Part shown: positions 9,006 through 17,581 of the stretch, piece by piece
Numbering within the stretch: the stretch's first letter is position 1
Layout of the letters: each line of letters opens with the position of its first letter
Assembly (NCBI RefSeq): GCF_900112255.1
Contig: NZ_FOLE01000008.1
Coordinates: forward strand, 62,001-126,000
Source: Flexibacter flexilis DSM 6793
Lineage (GTDB): Bacteria > Bacteroidota > Bacteroidia > Cytophagales > Flexibacteraceae
Direction of reading: 5' to 3'
DNA: 64,000 nucleotides
Position numbers and translations under genes: made by a program
The notes under the pieces: model-generated
What the model saw: only the letters and a program-made list of their open reading frames with translations
Database searches by the model: none
Told to the model about the DNA's origin: nothing

Positions 9006-9593
9006 TTGGTATCTGTTAGACAGAAATTAGAAAGAAACTTGACTACTGCACCAACATACATAGACCCACACGCGGCCATTGTGGAGCGTTGCCGAAGCAA
9101 CGACCCCAAGGCGCAATATGAGCTGTATAAGCTCTACAAAAAGGCCATGTTCAATGTGGCCTTGCGCATCGTGGGCGACGTGCAAGAGGCCGAAGATGTG
9201 TTGCAAGAGTCGTTTCTGATAGCATTTAGAGAGGTTAGCAATTTCAAAGGCGATGCTTCGTTTGGGTTGTGGCTCAAAAAGATAGTGGTCAATAAAGCCA
9301 TTCGCGGACTACAAAAGAGGAGGTTAGTTTTTAGTTCGTTGGCCGACGACACCGACCACCCCGACGAAGCAAGCCCTTGGCCTTCGGCACACACGGCCAC
9401 AGAGGAACAAGTACAAGCCATACGGCAAGCCATCATGCGACTGCCCGACGGCTATCGAGTTGTACTTTCGCTGTATCTGTTGGAAGGCTACGACCACGCC
9501 GAAATTGCGCAAATCTTGTCTATTTCGGAGGCTACCTCCAAATCGCAGTATAGTAGAGCGCGTAAAAAACTGCTCGAAATCTGCCAACAATAA
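9006..9593 (+). CDS. ECF-type RNA polymerase sigma factor
   Basis: A sigma-70 family ECF factor that directs RNA polymerase to a small regulon. Region 2 spans about residues 25-95 (YKKAMFNVALRIVGDVQEAEDVLQESFL, with FGLWLKKIVVNKA), and region 4 about 135-190 (RLPDGYRVVLSLYLLEGYDHAEIAQIL, then SKSQYSRARKKL as the recognition helix). Starts are unusual: there is no in-frame ATG before region 2. TTG at 9006 or TTG at 9039 must be used; I give the longer form. The next gene starts 30 bases downstream and encodes a single-pass membrane protein, the usual layout of a sigma/anti-sigma pair. Confidence 0.93.
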   Translation: MVSVRQKLERNLTTAPTYIDPHAAIVERCRSNDPKAQYELYKLYKKAMFNVALRIVGDVQEAEDVLQESFLIAFREVSNFKGDASFGLWLKKIVVNKAIRGLQKRRLVFSSLADDTDHPDEASPWPSAHTATEEQVQAIRQAIMRLPDGYRVVLSLYLLEGYDHAEIAQILSISEATSKSQYSRARKKLLEICQQ

Positions 9594-9623
9594 AAAGAAT
9601 AAGTTACTGATTGTTATGTTGTT

Positions 9624-10193
9624 ATGGATAATTTGGAAGAAATAATCAGAGCCAACAGGCTTGCATTTGACAGCGAAGAGCCATCCGACGAAGTTTGGGC
9701 TTCGATTCGCGAGCAATTGCAACAACCCGCCGCCAAGAAGCCATCACTTTGGACTATTTCGTGGGTAAGGTTTTCAGTTGCGGCGGCCTCCACTGCTTTT
9801 TTGATGATGGCAGGCACAGCGGCTTATCATTGGGGGCAAGTGAGCGGACGTGCAGAAATGGCTGCCACCGTCAAACTTGAACAAATAAATCCGCAAATGG
9901 CTGAGGTTGAGCGTTATTATACCCAAATGATTAGCCTAAAGGAAAAGCAGTTGAGTAAATACGATCTTCAAAAATTGGGTTTGCAGGACGAAAACGACCA
10001 AAAAATGGCCGAGTTGGATTCGACCTACAAGCAACTCAAACACGAATTGGAAACTAACCCCAATCAACAAAAAGTGCTTGATGCCATGACGCGCAACCTG
10101 CAGATGCGTATGTTATTGCTCTCGCGCCAACTGGAAGTTTTACAGAGTATTTCAAAACAATCATCGCAAGAAAATGAAAACATCGTTTTATAA
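9624..10193 (+). CDS. Single-pass membrane protein, probable anti-sigma factor
   Basis: This 189-residue protein has a short cytoplasmic N-terminus (DNLEEIIRANRLAFDSEEPSDEVW), one membrane segment at about residues 49-67 (VRFSVAAASTAFLMMAGTA), and a long helical, charged periplasmic region rich in Gln, Lys and Glu. No zinc-binding anti-sigma motif is present. The position directly after an ECF sigma gene and the topology argue for a membrane anti-sigma factor; this is inference from context. Its last 20 bases overlap the start of the next gene, so the two are likely translationally coupled. Confidence 0.7.
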   Translation: MDNLEEIIRANRLAFDSEEPSDEVWASIREQLQQPAAKKPSLWTISWVRFSVAAASTAFLMMAGTAAYHWGQVSGRAEMAATVKLEQINPQMAEVERYYTQMISLKEKQLSKYDLQKLGLQDENDQKMAELDSTYKQLKHELETNPNQQKVLDAMTRNLQMRMLLLSRQLEVLQSISKQSSQENENIVL

Positions 10194-11739
10194 AATATTG
10201 ATAGCTACCGTATTGGCCTTTAGCGTCTTGCCCAATACCGTTAGTTTGGCGCAAAACAATGCCGAGCAGGAAGCACTCAGAGCAGAAAAAGAAGCTCAAC
10301 GACAAATGCAAGAAGCTCAAAGGCAATTGCAAGAAGCGCAGCGAAAACTCAAAGAAGCGCAAAGACAGGCCGCCGCCGCCCAAAGGCAAGCTGCTGTTGC
10401 TCAGAAGCAAGCTGAAAAAGCAAAAGCAGCTGCCAAACCACCTGCCGTACCACCTGTACCGCCAGCTTCGAAGTCCAAGTCCAGAGTAGATGTTACGGTG
10501 GAAGAAGATGGCCAAACGTGGAACTGGACTTGGGATGCCGACGATTTTGAATCGAAAATAGAACGCTTGGGTACAAAATTGGAACGTGCCTTTGAGGGTT
10601 TTGGGGAAGGAATGGAAGGCTTCGGCGATGATATGGAAAGGGCTGGAGACAAAATTGCGCGTGCTTTTGAAAATGGTAGCGTGGAGTTTGAGCGTTCGCT
10701 CAACGATGCTGATCGTAAATCGGGTCGCAGCCGTTGGGGTGTGAATGATGTTTCTCAAAAACGCACGGTTAGTTTTAAAGCCAATGCCTCAGATGTACAA
10801 AAGTTGAGCATTACCAACAAATACGGAAAAGTGCATATTAATACTTCTGATCGCCAAGATATTAGTATTGAGACGGAAATTATAGCGCACGCCTCAAATG
10901 AAGCAACTGCCAAAAATCTTTTGCAAGGGGTTGATGTTCAGCAATATACAAAAGATAAAATCATGTACCTGAACACGATTATCACCAAACAGAACACCAA
11001 CCGTCGCAACGAATACAAAGGCATGGAAATAAATTACACGGTTACCATTCCCAAAAATTTGTCGGTGCAAGTGAACAACAGTTTTGGAGATGTGTATCTG
11101 GCCACTTTTACGGGTAGCTCGGACGTAAATGTGAGTTATGGTAGCGTTAAATTTGACCAACTGCTCGGCAACGACAACCGCGTAAAAGTATCGTTTGGTA
11201 CGGCAATGGCCGATTATATCCGACAAGGCAAACTTGATGTTTCGTACTCAACGCTTCGCCTCCAAAAAGCGGGTTCGCTTGACATGAAAACCGATTTTTC
11301 TACGCTGGATTTGGATGATATGCAGACAATTATCCTCAATAGCCGTTACGATAACATTGATATTGACAATATAGATGTGTTGCGCGGAAAGGCTGCTTTT
11401 ACCAAAATTTCGTTGGATAAACTTTACGAAGAATTGGACATGAAAGTACAGTATTGCGACAATTTTGAAGTAGGAGAGGTGAGCCGCAAATTCAGGAAAA
11501 TTGATTTGGATAGCAAATTCGGAAGCATTGACCTTGATTTTGATGAAAACGCCACTTTTGATTTAGATTCACATTTTCAATTCGGGGATTTGCGCGTGGA
11601 CAGAGATTTTGTAAAAATGACGGTTTCGGAACGTCGCCCAAATAACAATACTTACAGAGGCACTGTCGGAAAAGGCACGCCAACGAGTGTTGTCAAAATC
11701 AGGTCGCAATATGGCGATGCTCACATAGACACAAAATAA
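10174..11739 (+). CDS. Exported coiled-coil / DUF4097-like adhesin-type protein
   Basis: A 521-residue exported protein. After a signal peptide (VSLAQ near residue 27) comes a long Ala/Gln/Glu/Lys-rich helix (about 33-88) built on AQRQ-type units, a proline linker (PPAVPPVPPAS), an acidic region, and a beta-rich C-terminus (about 200-521). The C-terminal part alternates short strands such as NKYGKVHINTS and NSFGDVYLATF, as in DUF4097 putative adhesin domains with a beta-helix look. It is the third gene of the ECF sigma operon and overlaps its upstream gene, so it may be a target or sensor of that regulatory pair. The anchor of the protein is not visible. Confidence 0.8.
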   Translation: MKTSFYKILIATVLAFSVLPNTVSLAQNNAEQEALRAEKEAQRQMQEAQRQLQEAQRKLKEAQRQAAAAQRQAAVAQKQAEKAKAAAKPPAVPPVPPASKSKSRVDVTVEEDGQTWNWTWDADDFESKIERLGTKLERAFEGFGEGMEGFGDDMERAGDKIARAFENGSVEFERSLNDADRKSGRSRWGVNDVSQKRTVSFKANASDVQKLSITNKYGKVHINTSDRQDISIETEIIAHASNEATAKNLLQGVDVQQYTKDKIMYLNTIITKQNTNRRNEYKGMEINYTVTIPKNLSVQVNNSFGDVYLATFTGSSDVNVSYGSVKFDQLLGNDNRVKVSFGTAMADYIRQGKLDVSYSTLRLQKAGSLDMKTDFSTLDLDDMQTIILNSRYDNIDIDNIDVLRGKAAFTKISLDKLYEELDMKVQYCDNFEVGEVSRKFRKIDLDSKFGSIDLDFDENATFDLDSHFQFGDLRVDRDFVKMTVSERRPNNNTYRGTVGKGTPTSVVKIRSQYGDAHIDTK

Positions 11740-11769
11740 AAATAAGATAGTTAATTGCTTGGTTACCAG

Positions 11770-11812
11770 TGCAGGGGCGCATAATCCAAATTTTGGATTA
11801 TGCGCCCCTGCA
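11770..11812 (+). terminator. Very stable terminator of the ECF operon
   Basis: A 21-bp perfect inverted repeat (11770-11790 with 11792-11812) with almost no loop is followed by GCTTTTTT. It also lies just before the end of the convergent hydrolase gene. Confidence 0.85.
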
Positions 11813-11831
11813 GCTTTTTTAAAACAAAATT

Positions 11832-12704
11832 TTAGGCTAAAAAAACATCTAATTGCTTGACCACATTAGGCCAAAATTGATTTTTGAGCGAAGAACGGAA
11901 AAACCCGAAATGACCTATTTGCTTGACTCCCAATGCGGACGGCTCTACGCGCGTAAATTCAATTCCTTTGTCCGAACGAATGTGTTTCCATAAATTTTGG
12001 GTGTTTTTTTCGTTGGAAATAGTGTCGTCGGGTGTCCAAAAAACGTGAATCGGGAAATCAAATTCTTGATAATGACCTTTCGGAACGGTTTTTTGATAAT
12101 ATTTTGGGCTAAAGAAAAAGTCACGTTCTGCACACCAACTGCGCCATTCTCGTACCACCTCGCGCGGCAAGTCTTCCATGAATCCAAATTTTTTTGCACG
12201 TACCCAGCCCGTCAGTTGGATGCTGAGCGGCGAGAACAGATAAAAGAAAAAGTAGGCTTTCAGTCTGTAATTCAATGGCATATTGGGATAATATCCCGTC
12301 GAAACGGCAATATTGACCGCGCCTTTTACTTCATTCAGGTTGTGCATGAACCCGATTTGCTGCCCGCCTGCGCTATGTGCCAATAACAAATACGGTAGGT
12401 TGGGAAATCGTTGGTTCAAAAAATCTTTGATAGCGGGCATGTCTTTTAGTCCATAATCCGAAAAGCGAAACTGGCAGTCGCGCATATTTTGGGGCGCAGA
12501 CTCGCCGCTTCCTCTGTAATCCCATAGGCAACACACATAGCCGTGCTGAGCGATGTACTCCAAAAACTTCAAATAAGATTCTTTTTTTGCCGCTGTGCCG
12601 CAGTTGAACTGCACGACCGCTTTCGGATTTTCGGGAATTAATAAAATGCCGCGCAGCGTTACGCCGTCGGCACATTGCGTTTCAAATTTTTCTTGATGAA
12701 TCAT
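11832..12704 (-). CDS. Alpha/beta hydrolase (serine esterase/peptidase-like)
   Basis: A 290-residue cytoplasmic alpha/beta hydrolase. The nucleophile elbow is AHSAGG (GxSxG-like, Ser in the middle), the acid is in FWTPDDT, and the histidine in IGHFGFF; these follow the Ser-Asp-His order of the fold. The early CLWDYRGSGES segment is typical of S33-like hydrolases. There is no signal peptide. It lies 35 bases downstream of the TetR regulator on the same strand, so it is probably the gene controlled by that regulator. Substrate unknown. Confidence 0.88.
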   Translation of the reverse strand: MIHQEKFETQCADGVTLRGILLIPENPKAVVQFNCGTAAKKESYLKFLEYIAQHGYVCCLWDYRGSGESAPQNMRDCQFRFSDYGLKDMPAIKDFLNQRFPNLPYLLLAHSAGGQQIGFMHNLNEVKGAVNIAVSTGYYPNMPLNYRLKAYFFFYLFSPLSIQLTGWVRAKKFGFMEDLPREVVREWRSWCAERDFFFSPKYYQKTVPKGHYQEFDFPIHVFWTPDDTISNEKNTQNLWKHIRSDKGIEFTRVEPSALGVKQIGHFGFFRSSLKNQFWPNVVKQLDVFLA

Positions 12705-12739
12705 GTTTTTGGTGTAATTAATGGTTTATAAAATAAAAA

Positions 12740-13291
12740 TTATTTTCGTATTTCGTTGATAATCTGTGATTTGATTTGCTCGAAAGTCGCCAAATAGCCC
12801 ACACGTGCAATTTGCGCCAAGCCCATCAGGTTTGTGATAATCAGGACGGCTTTGTCTTGGGCGGCAATATTGAGATGAAAAGTGCCGTCGGCTTGCCCAT
12901 CTTCCAAAATTTCGCGTACCCAGTTGGCTGTTTGCTGCATAAAATCGTTGAGTTTGAGCCTGATGTTTTCGTCCACTGCGCCCAAATCGCTGGCAAACGC
13001 CCCCACGACACAGACTTGCCCCGCACCACTGAGTTTATAATAATATTGTATAAATCTTTCCAAACGCTCCAATGGCGGACGGCTTCGCAATTTGGCGGTA
13101 TCTTGTTGCAGACGGTCGGCGTGCGCCTGAATAATGGCAATACCCAAATCCGTTTTGGCAGGAAAATGATAATGTATCGAGGCTGTTTTGATGCCCACAA
13201 TTTCCGATATGTCTTTGTAACTAAAGTCGTTATATCCATTTTTGCGCAGCAAAGTATCTGCCGTTTCTATGATGTTGTCTCGTGTGCTCAT
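12740..13291 (-). CDS. TetR/AcrR family transcriptional regulator
   Basis: A 183-residue repressor-type protein. The N-terminal helix-turn-helix (about 1-50) contains ADTLLRKNGYNDFSYKDI and ASIHYHFPAKTDLG, a standard TetR signature. The C-terminal ligand-binding domain is helical and carries LERFIQYYYKL. A perfect 7-bp inverted repeat with 6-base spacer lies 5 bases upstream of the ATG, the expected position for an autoregulatory operator. It heads a two-gene operon with the hydrolase, so the ligand may be a substrate or product of that enzyme. Confidence 0.93.
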   Translation of the reverse strand: MSTRDNIIETADTLLRKNGYNDFSYKDISEIVGIKTASIHYHFPAKTDLGIAIIQAHADRLQQDTAKLRSRPPLERLERFIQYYYKLSGAGQVCVVGAFASDLGAVDENIRLKLNDFMQQTANWVREILEDGQADGTFHLNIAAQDKAVLIITNLMGLAQIARVGYLATFEQIKSQIINEIRK

Positions 13292-13296
13292 GTAGC

Positions 13297-13316
13297 TACC
13301 TATTTACAGATAGGTA
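13297..13316. promoter_or_regulatory. Probable TetR operator
   Basis: TACCTAT-TTACAG-ATAGGTA is a perfect 7-bp inverted repeat with a 6-base spacer just upstream of the tetR start. Position and symmetry fit autoregulation by the adjacent TetR protein; binding is inferred. Confidence 0.7.
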
Positions 13317-13413
13317 AAGATAATTAAAAAATTAAATTCCGAACAAATAGTTTTTTTGTTATTCAAAATCATTGGTATTTTTTTAAAAAAGTACCATTTT
13401 CGCCGCGAAGCTG

Positions 13414-13421
13414 TATTTTTG
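13414..13421 (+). promoter_or_regulatory. Putative -7 box of nuoM
   Basis: TATTTTTG matches TAnnTTTG, 112 bases before the GTG start of nuoM in the divergent tetR-nuoM region. Confidence 0.35.
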
Positions 13422-13533
13422 GGCTTTTTATGCACCAAACACATTTATTTGGTGTTAGTTTTTTGGAGTCAGTAAAATTGTTTTAAACGGTTTTATTGGT
13501 CAATAACTCATTACTAATCATATTGTTACTCGC

Positions 13534-15111
13534 GTGAACGTCCCGTATTTATCTATCCTCATTGTATTGCCCTTGTTGGCGGCACTTATCATTTTATTTA
13601 TTCCCGAAAAGCTCAAAAACTCTTATCGCTGGATTACCTTGTTAGCGGCCTTAGTGCAATTGTGGGTTGCGTCTATGCTGTACTGGGGTTTTGAGGCGGT
13701 AGCGGCAGCACCTTCCGAGCTTTCGGCCTACAAATGGGTAGAGCGTTACAAATGGTTGGCTTTTGGAGGTGATGGCAGCGGCTTACAGATAGATTATTTT
13801 GTGGGTGTGGATGGCCTGAGTATCAGCATGGTTTGGCTTACGGCTTTGGTGATGGCGGTCGGGGCGTTGGCTTCGTGGCACGTTCAGGACAAAGCGCGTG
13901 GTTATTTCGCGCTGTACGGCTTGCTTAGTGCCGCGATTATGGGCTGTTTCGTGGCCTTAGACTTTTTCTTGTTTTATATTTTCTTTGAATTTATGCTTTT
14001 GCCCATGTACTTCCTGATTGGGCTGTGGGGTGGCGTGGGGCGCGAATACGCTTCTATTAAGTTTTTTATTTATACGCTGGTCGGGTCGCTGTTTATTTTG
14101 GTGGGCATGATTGCTTTGTGTACGTCGGTGCAAGAAAATGGCGTTTATACTTTCAGTCTGCCTGCCATGATGAACCCACATAATTTTGCGCCTGATGCGC
14201 TGTTAAATGTAGCGAATCAGACTGTTATTGCTGGCTTGCCTGTTCGTCACTGGATATTTTGGGCATTGGTTATTGGTTTTCTTATCAAATTGCCTGCCGT
14301 GCCTTTGCACACGTGGCTACCCGATGCGCACGTAGAAGCCCCAACTGCTATTTCTGTAGTGCTGGCGGGTGTGTTGCTCAAAGTGGGAGGTTACGGTTTG
14401 TTACGAATTGCGTACAGTATTTTCCCAGATGCAGCCGCGCATTATGCTTGGTGGCTGGGAGCTTTGGGTGTGCTTTCTATTATTTATGGTGCGCTCAATG
14501 CGTTGGCGATGCACGATTTGAAAAAATTGATTGCGTATTCGTCGGTTTCGCACATGGGTTTTGTGCTGTTGGGGATTGCGTCGCTTACACACGAAGGTGT
14601 AAATGGGGCTGTTTATCAGATGTTTAGTCACGGAATAATTTCGGCGATGTTGTTTTTGATTGTGGGCGTACTCTACGACCGCACGCACGACCGCCGTATC
14701 GAAAACTATGCGGGTTTGGCCTCGGCCATGCCGCGTTATACGTTTTTTACGGCGGCGGCCTTTTTCGCTTCGCTGGGTTTGCCGATGTTTTCGGGATTTA
14801 TCGCGGAGGCTTTGGCTTTATTGGGGGCGTTTAAATCGGTGCATTTGTCGCCTGCGATGGCGGTTATTTCTACGTTGGGCATTGTATTGGCGGCAGCCTA
14901 TTATTTGTGGGCGTTTCGCAGAATGTTTTTGGGTAAATTCTGGGTGCGTGGTGGGGATTCGTGGTCGGCGTTTTTGGTGGATTTGACCACGCGCGAAATG
15001 CTGTTGCTCATGCCATTGGCTTTGCTCACATTGTTGTTTGGTGTGTATCCTGCTTTACTTTTAGATAAAATTTCGCCGACTATTACAGCATTTATTCAAA
15101 TGATAAAATAA
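13534..15111 (+). CDS. nuoM: NADH-quinone oxidoreductase subunit M
   Basis: A 525-residue antiporter-like membrane subunit of complex I that carries one of the proton channels. Landmarks are VGVDGLSISMVWLT near residue 90, the helix with EFMLLPMYFLIGLWGG, the LPDAHVEAPTAISVVLAGVLLKVGGYG segment (conserved Lys and broken helix), and HDLKKLIAYSSVSHMGF. About 14 membrane helices are expected. The start is GTG. No other nuo gene lies in the flanking sequence, although nuoM normally sits between nuoL and nuoN. It could be a displaced subunit of a complex I encoded elsewhere or part of another antiporter-type complex. The sequence itself fits NuoM better than MrpD, but that distinction needs a tree. 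Confidence 0.9.
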   Translation: MNVPYLSILIVLPLLAALIILFIPEKLKNSYRWITLLAALVQLWVASMLYWGFEAVAAAPSELSAYKWVERYKWLAFGGDGSGLQIDYFVGVDGLSISMVWLTALVMAVGALASWHVQDKARGYFALYGLLSAAIMGCFVALDFFLFYIFFEFMLLPMYFLIGLWGGVGREYASIKFFIYTLVGSLFILVGMIALCTSVQENGVYTFSLPAMMNPHNFAPDALLNVANQTVIAGLPVRHWIFWALVIGFLIKLPAVPLHTWLPDAHVEAPTAISVVLAGVLLKVGGYGLLRIAYSIFPDAAAHYAWWLGALGVLSIIYGALNALAMHDLKKLIAYSSVSHMGFVLLGIASLTHEGVNGAVYQMFSHGIISAMLFLIVGVLYDRTHDRRIENYAGLASAMPRYTFFTAAAFFASLGLPMFSGFIAEALALLGAFKSVHLSPAMAVISTLGIVLAAAYYLWAFRRMFLGKFWVRGGDSWSAFLVDLTTREMLLLMPLALLTLLFGVYPALLLDKISPTITAFIQMIK

Positions 15112-15189
15112 ATTATTATGGCTTTAATAGTATTATTGTAGGTTATTTGCCTGATAATTGCCAAATATTAAGAATATTATTATTTAACC

Positions 15190-15252
15190 ATAAAGGCAAC
15201 CTTTCTTTTTTCCGAAGATTTATTACTTTTGGAATAGATTGGTTGCCTTTAT
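15190..15252. repeat. 12-bp inverted repeat flanking a promoter-like box
   Basis: ATAAAGGCAACC (15190-15201) and GGTTGCCTTTAT (15241-15252) are perfect inverted copies 39 bases apart. The loop holds TACTTTTG (15224-15231), which fits the TAnnTTTG box and lies 85 bases before the sensor gene. It may act as a terminator for nuoM, or as an operator pair around the sensor promoter. Confidence 0.45.
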
Positions 15253-15316
15253 TATTGTTGGGCATTGAGTGTTATAGCTCAGTATTTTTTGTTCAAAACT
15301 ATTAGTAAATTAGCCT

Positions 15317-17392
15317 ATGAGTGTTGAGAGTTTTAGCTTAAAAAATATATTGGAATGGGGTGTTAAACCTGACTATTCTGATGATATGAATGAAACAATA
15401 CGTATTACCAATCAGTTGGCCATACGTTCTATTCTATTAGGAGTTGTATTTTTTGCGGTAGCTTTTTTCGTTTACCCAAGTTTGCAATTTTTGTTGGTAT
15501 GCTTTCTGCTCAACTGCTTTCTTGCTTTTATATTTAGTGTTCGAGGGAATATTACGGTCGCACGGCTGCTTTTGTGCGCGCCTAATGCCGTATTGGGCAA
15601 TATTGCTATCGCGTATCTGATGCCCGACGGCCAACCCATTTACGCTTCCTTGATCGTGATACAACTCACGTTCTTTATGACCCCTTTTGTGCTGTATTCA
15701 TATTCCGAAAGGTTCTACCTGTTTGCCAACGCCATTTTTGTTGGGGCGTTGATTATGTTGTTTCCGTACTTGAATAATGCTTTTCATGGCGATTTTGATA
15801 CAGAAACATTCAAGTCGGGTTATATGCAATACGTTTGTTTTGGTGTAATCCTTGTTTTTTTGACCGATTCTTTGTTTTTGTTTTTGCATGCCAATCATAA
15901 ATTTAGAGAACGTAACAGTGTTTGGATCGAAGAAAGCAATCAGAAAAATGCAGAGTTAGAAAATGCCCGCCAAGACATTGAAAATACACTTTTGGAAGTA
16001 CAAAAAGCCCACAAAGAAGACGAAAAACGCACTTGGATAGCCAACGGCTTGGCACAAGGAGCGGCTATTTTGCGCCAGTCTGCCGACAATGAACAACAAA
16101 TGTTTGATGATATGTTGTTGTTTATTGTCAAATACTTAAATGCCAATCAAGGGGGATTGTATTTGGTGGAAGGCCACGACGACAACGACTTGCATATTTC
16201 GCTCAAAAGTTTGTATGCCTACGAACGCAAACGCCATCAGCAACGCCGCATCGAAATAGGGCAGGGGCTTTTGGGACGTTGCTATTTGGAGCAAGAAACA
16301 ATCTTCTTGAAAGACGTACCGCAAAATTATACGCAAATTACATCGGGGCTAGGCGCGGCTACGCCTACTTGTATCACGATTGTACCGCTCAAACTCAACG
16401 ATGCCGTAGAAGGTTTGTTGGAACTGGCTTCTTTTCAAGTGTTGGAAGCGCACGAAGTGGAGTTTTTGGAGCGTTTGAGTGAGACCTTGGCATCGTCTAT
16501 CCGTAATGCTCATGTTACCCAAAGAACCCAAACCTTATTGGCTAGGTCGCAGGAACAAGCCGAGCAAATGCGCCAACAAGAAGAAATGATGCGCCAAAAC
16601 GTAGAAGAGTTACAAGCCACGCAAGAAGAAATGATGCGCACGCAGCAAGTAATGGCCACCAAAGAAGCTAATTTGCAAGCACTTCTCAATAATATAGAAG
16701 CTGCCGTCGTGTCGGTGGACAAAGATTATCATTTGCTTACCATCAATAAGCGTATGCGCGAAATGTACCGAAGCAAAGGTGTACAGCTTACGGAGGGCGT
16801 AAATATACTCAAACAACTTTCGGCGGAAGAAGCTGCCGACCGCAAGGAACAATTTGATAAGGCTTTGTCAGGCGAATCTTTTAGTTTTACAGAACGTGTT
16901 ATTTCGCCTGTAACCAAAGAACCAGCTTATTTTGATATAGCATTTATGCCTATTTATGACGAAAACGAAAATATCATAGGTCTTACTTCTATGTCCAAAA
17001 ATGTAACAGAGGCGCAAAACCTTCGCCAAGAAATTGAACGTAAAAAATCAATGCTTGAAGCGGTGATTAATGCCTATGATGATAATATTTTGGTGTTGGA
17101 TAGGGGGTACAATGTTGTTTTGGTTAATAAAGGCTATCGGGAACGTTACAAGCAAATGGGAATAGAATATTATGATGGAATGAATGTGTTTCAGGTGATA
17201 GCCGCCGATGCTCGTGAGGAATGGAAAGGCTACTATGACCGCACTTTGGCTGGTGAAACCTACGCGTTTACATTAGAGTATAAAGATGCACAAGGCAATC
17301 CGTTGCGCCGCCAATATGCGTTCTATCCGATCTATGGCGAAGGCAATCGCTCGATTATTGGTTTGGCTCTAATCAATCGTTTGCTTAATTAA
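15317..17392 (+). CDS. Membrane GAF-PAS-PAS sensor without output domain
   Basis: A 691-residue sensor. Residues about 33-200 contain six hydrophobic segments, followed by a coiled coil (about 205-240), a GAF domain (about 250-400, with GQGLLGRCY and VPLKLNDAVEGLLELASF), a Gln/Glu/Met-rich coiled coil (about 405-455), and two PAS domains (about 455-570 and 575-690; LLNNIEAAVVSVDKDYHLLTIN and VINAYDDNILVLDRGYNVVLVN). The protein ends inside the second PAS fold. There is no histidine kinase, HAMP, GGDEF or methyl-accepting domain. It may signal by protein contact. No regulator is adjacent. Confidence 0.85.
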   Translation: MSVESFSLKNILEWGVKPDYSDDMNETIRITNQLAIRSILLGVVFFAVAFFVYPSLQFLLVCFLLNCFLAFIFSVRGNITVARLLLCAPNAVLGNIAIAYLMPDGQPIYASLIVIQLTFFMTPFVLYSYSERFYLFANAIFVGALIMLFPYLNNAFHGDFDTETFKSGYMQYVCFGVILVFLTDSLFLFLHANHKFRERNSVWIEESNQKNAELENARQDIENTLLEVQKAHKEDEKRTWIANGLAQGAAILRQSADNEQQMFDDMLLFIVKYLNANQGGLYLVEGHDDNDLHISLKSLYAYERKRHQQRRIEIGQGLLGRCYLEQETIFLKDVPQNYTQITSGLGAATPTCITIVPLKLNDAVEGLLELASFQVLEAHEVEFLERLSETLASSIRNAHVTQRTQTLLARSQEQAEQMRQQEEMMRQNVEELQATQEEMMRTQQVMATKEANLQALLNNIEAAVVSVDKDYHLLTINKRMREMYRSKGVQLTEGVNILKQLSAEEAADRKEQFDKALSGESFSFTERVISPVTKEPAYFDIAFMPIYDENENIIGLTSMSKNVTEAQNLRQEIERKKSMLEAVINAYDDNILVLDRGYNVVLVNKGYRERYKQMGIEYYDGMNVFQVIAADAREEWKGYYDRTLAGETYAFTLEYKDAQGNPLRRQYAFYPIYGEGNRSIIGLALINRLLN

Positions 17393-17581
17393 GCGACTGT
17401 TTCTCTGATATTTGTCTGAAAAATGCCAGAAAAAAGTTTATTTTATTTTGATAAGAAAAAAATAAACCCTAATTTTTACGCCCTTTGTCTCCTTTTGCAG
17501 GGCTATTATTTGGGTTCGTGCGGGGTTGAGGCGGGGCAGTGTGCTGCTGAACAGCATTTTTGCTAATTGACACCGCACCAA

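Noticed and set aside
10174-11739. Tandem DNA repeat array in the coiled-coil gene
   Set aside because: The AQRQ-type units vary at the nucleotide level and are explained by a helical protein repeat; no clean DNA array is present.
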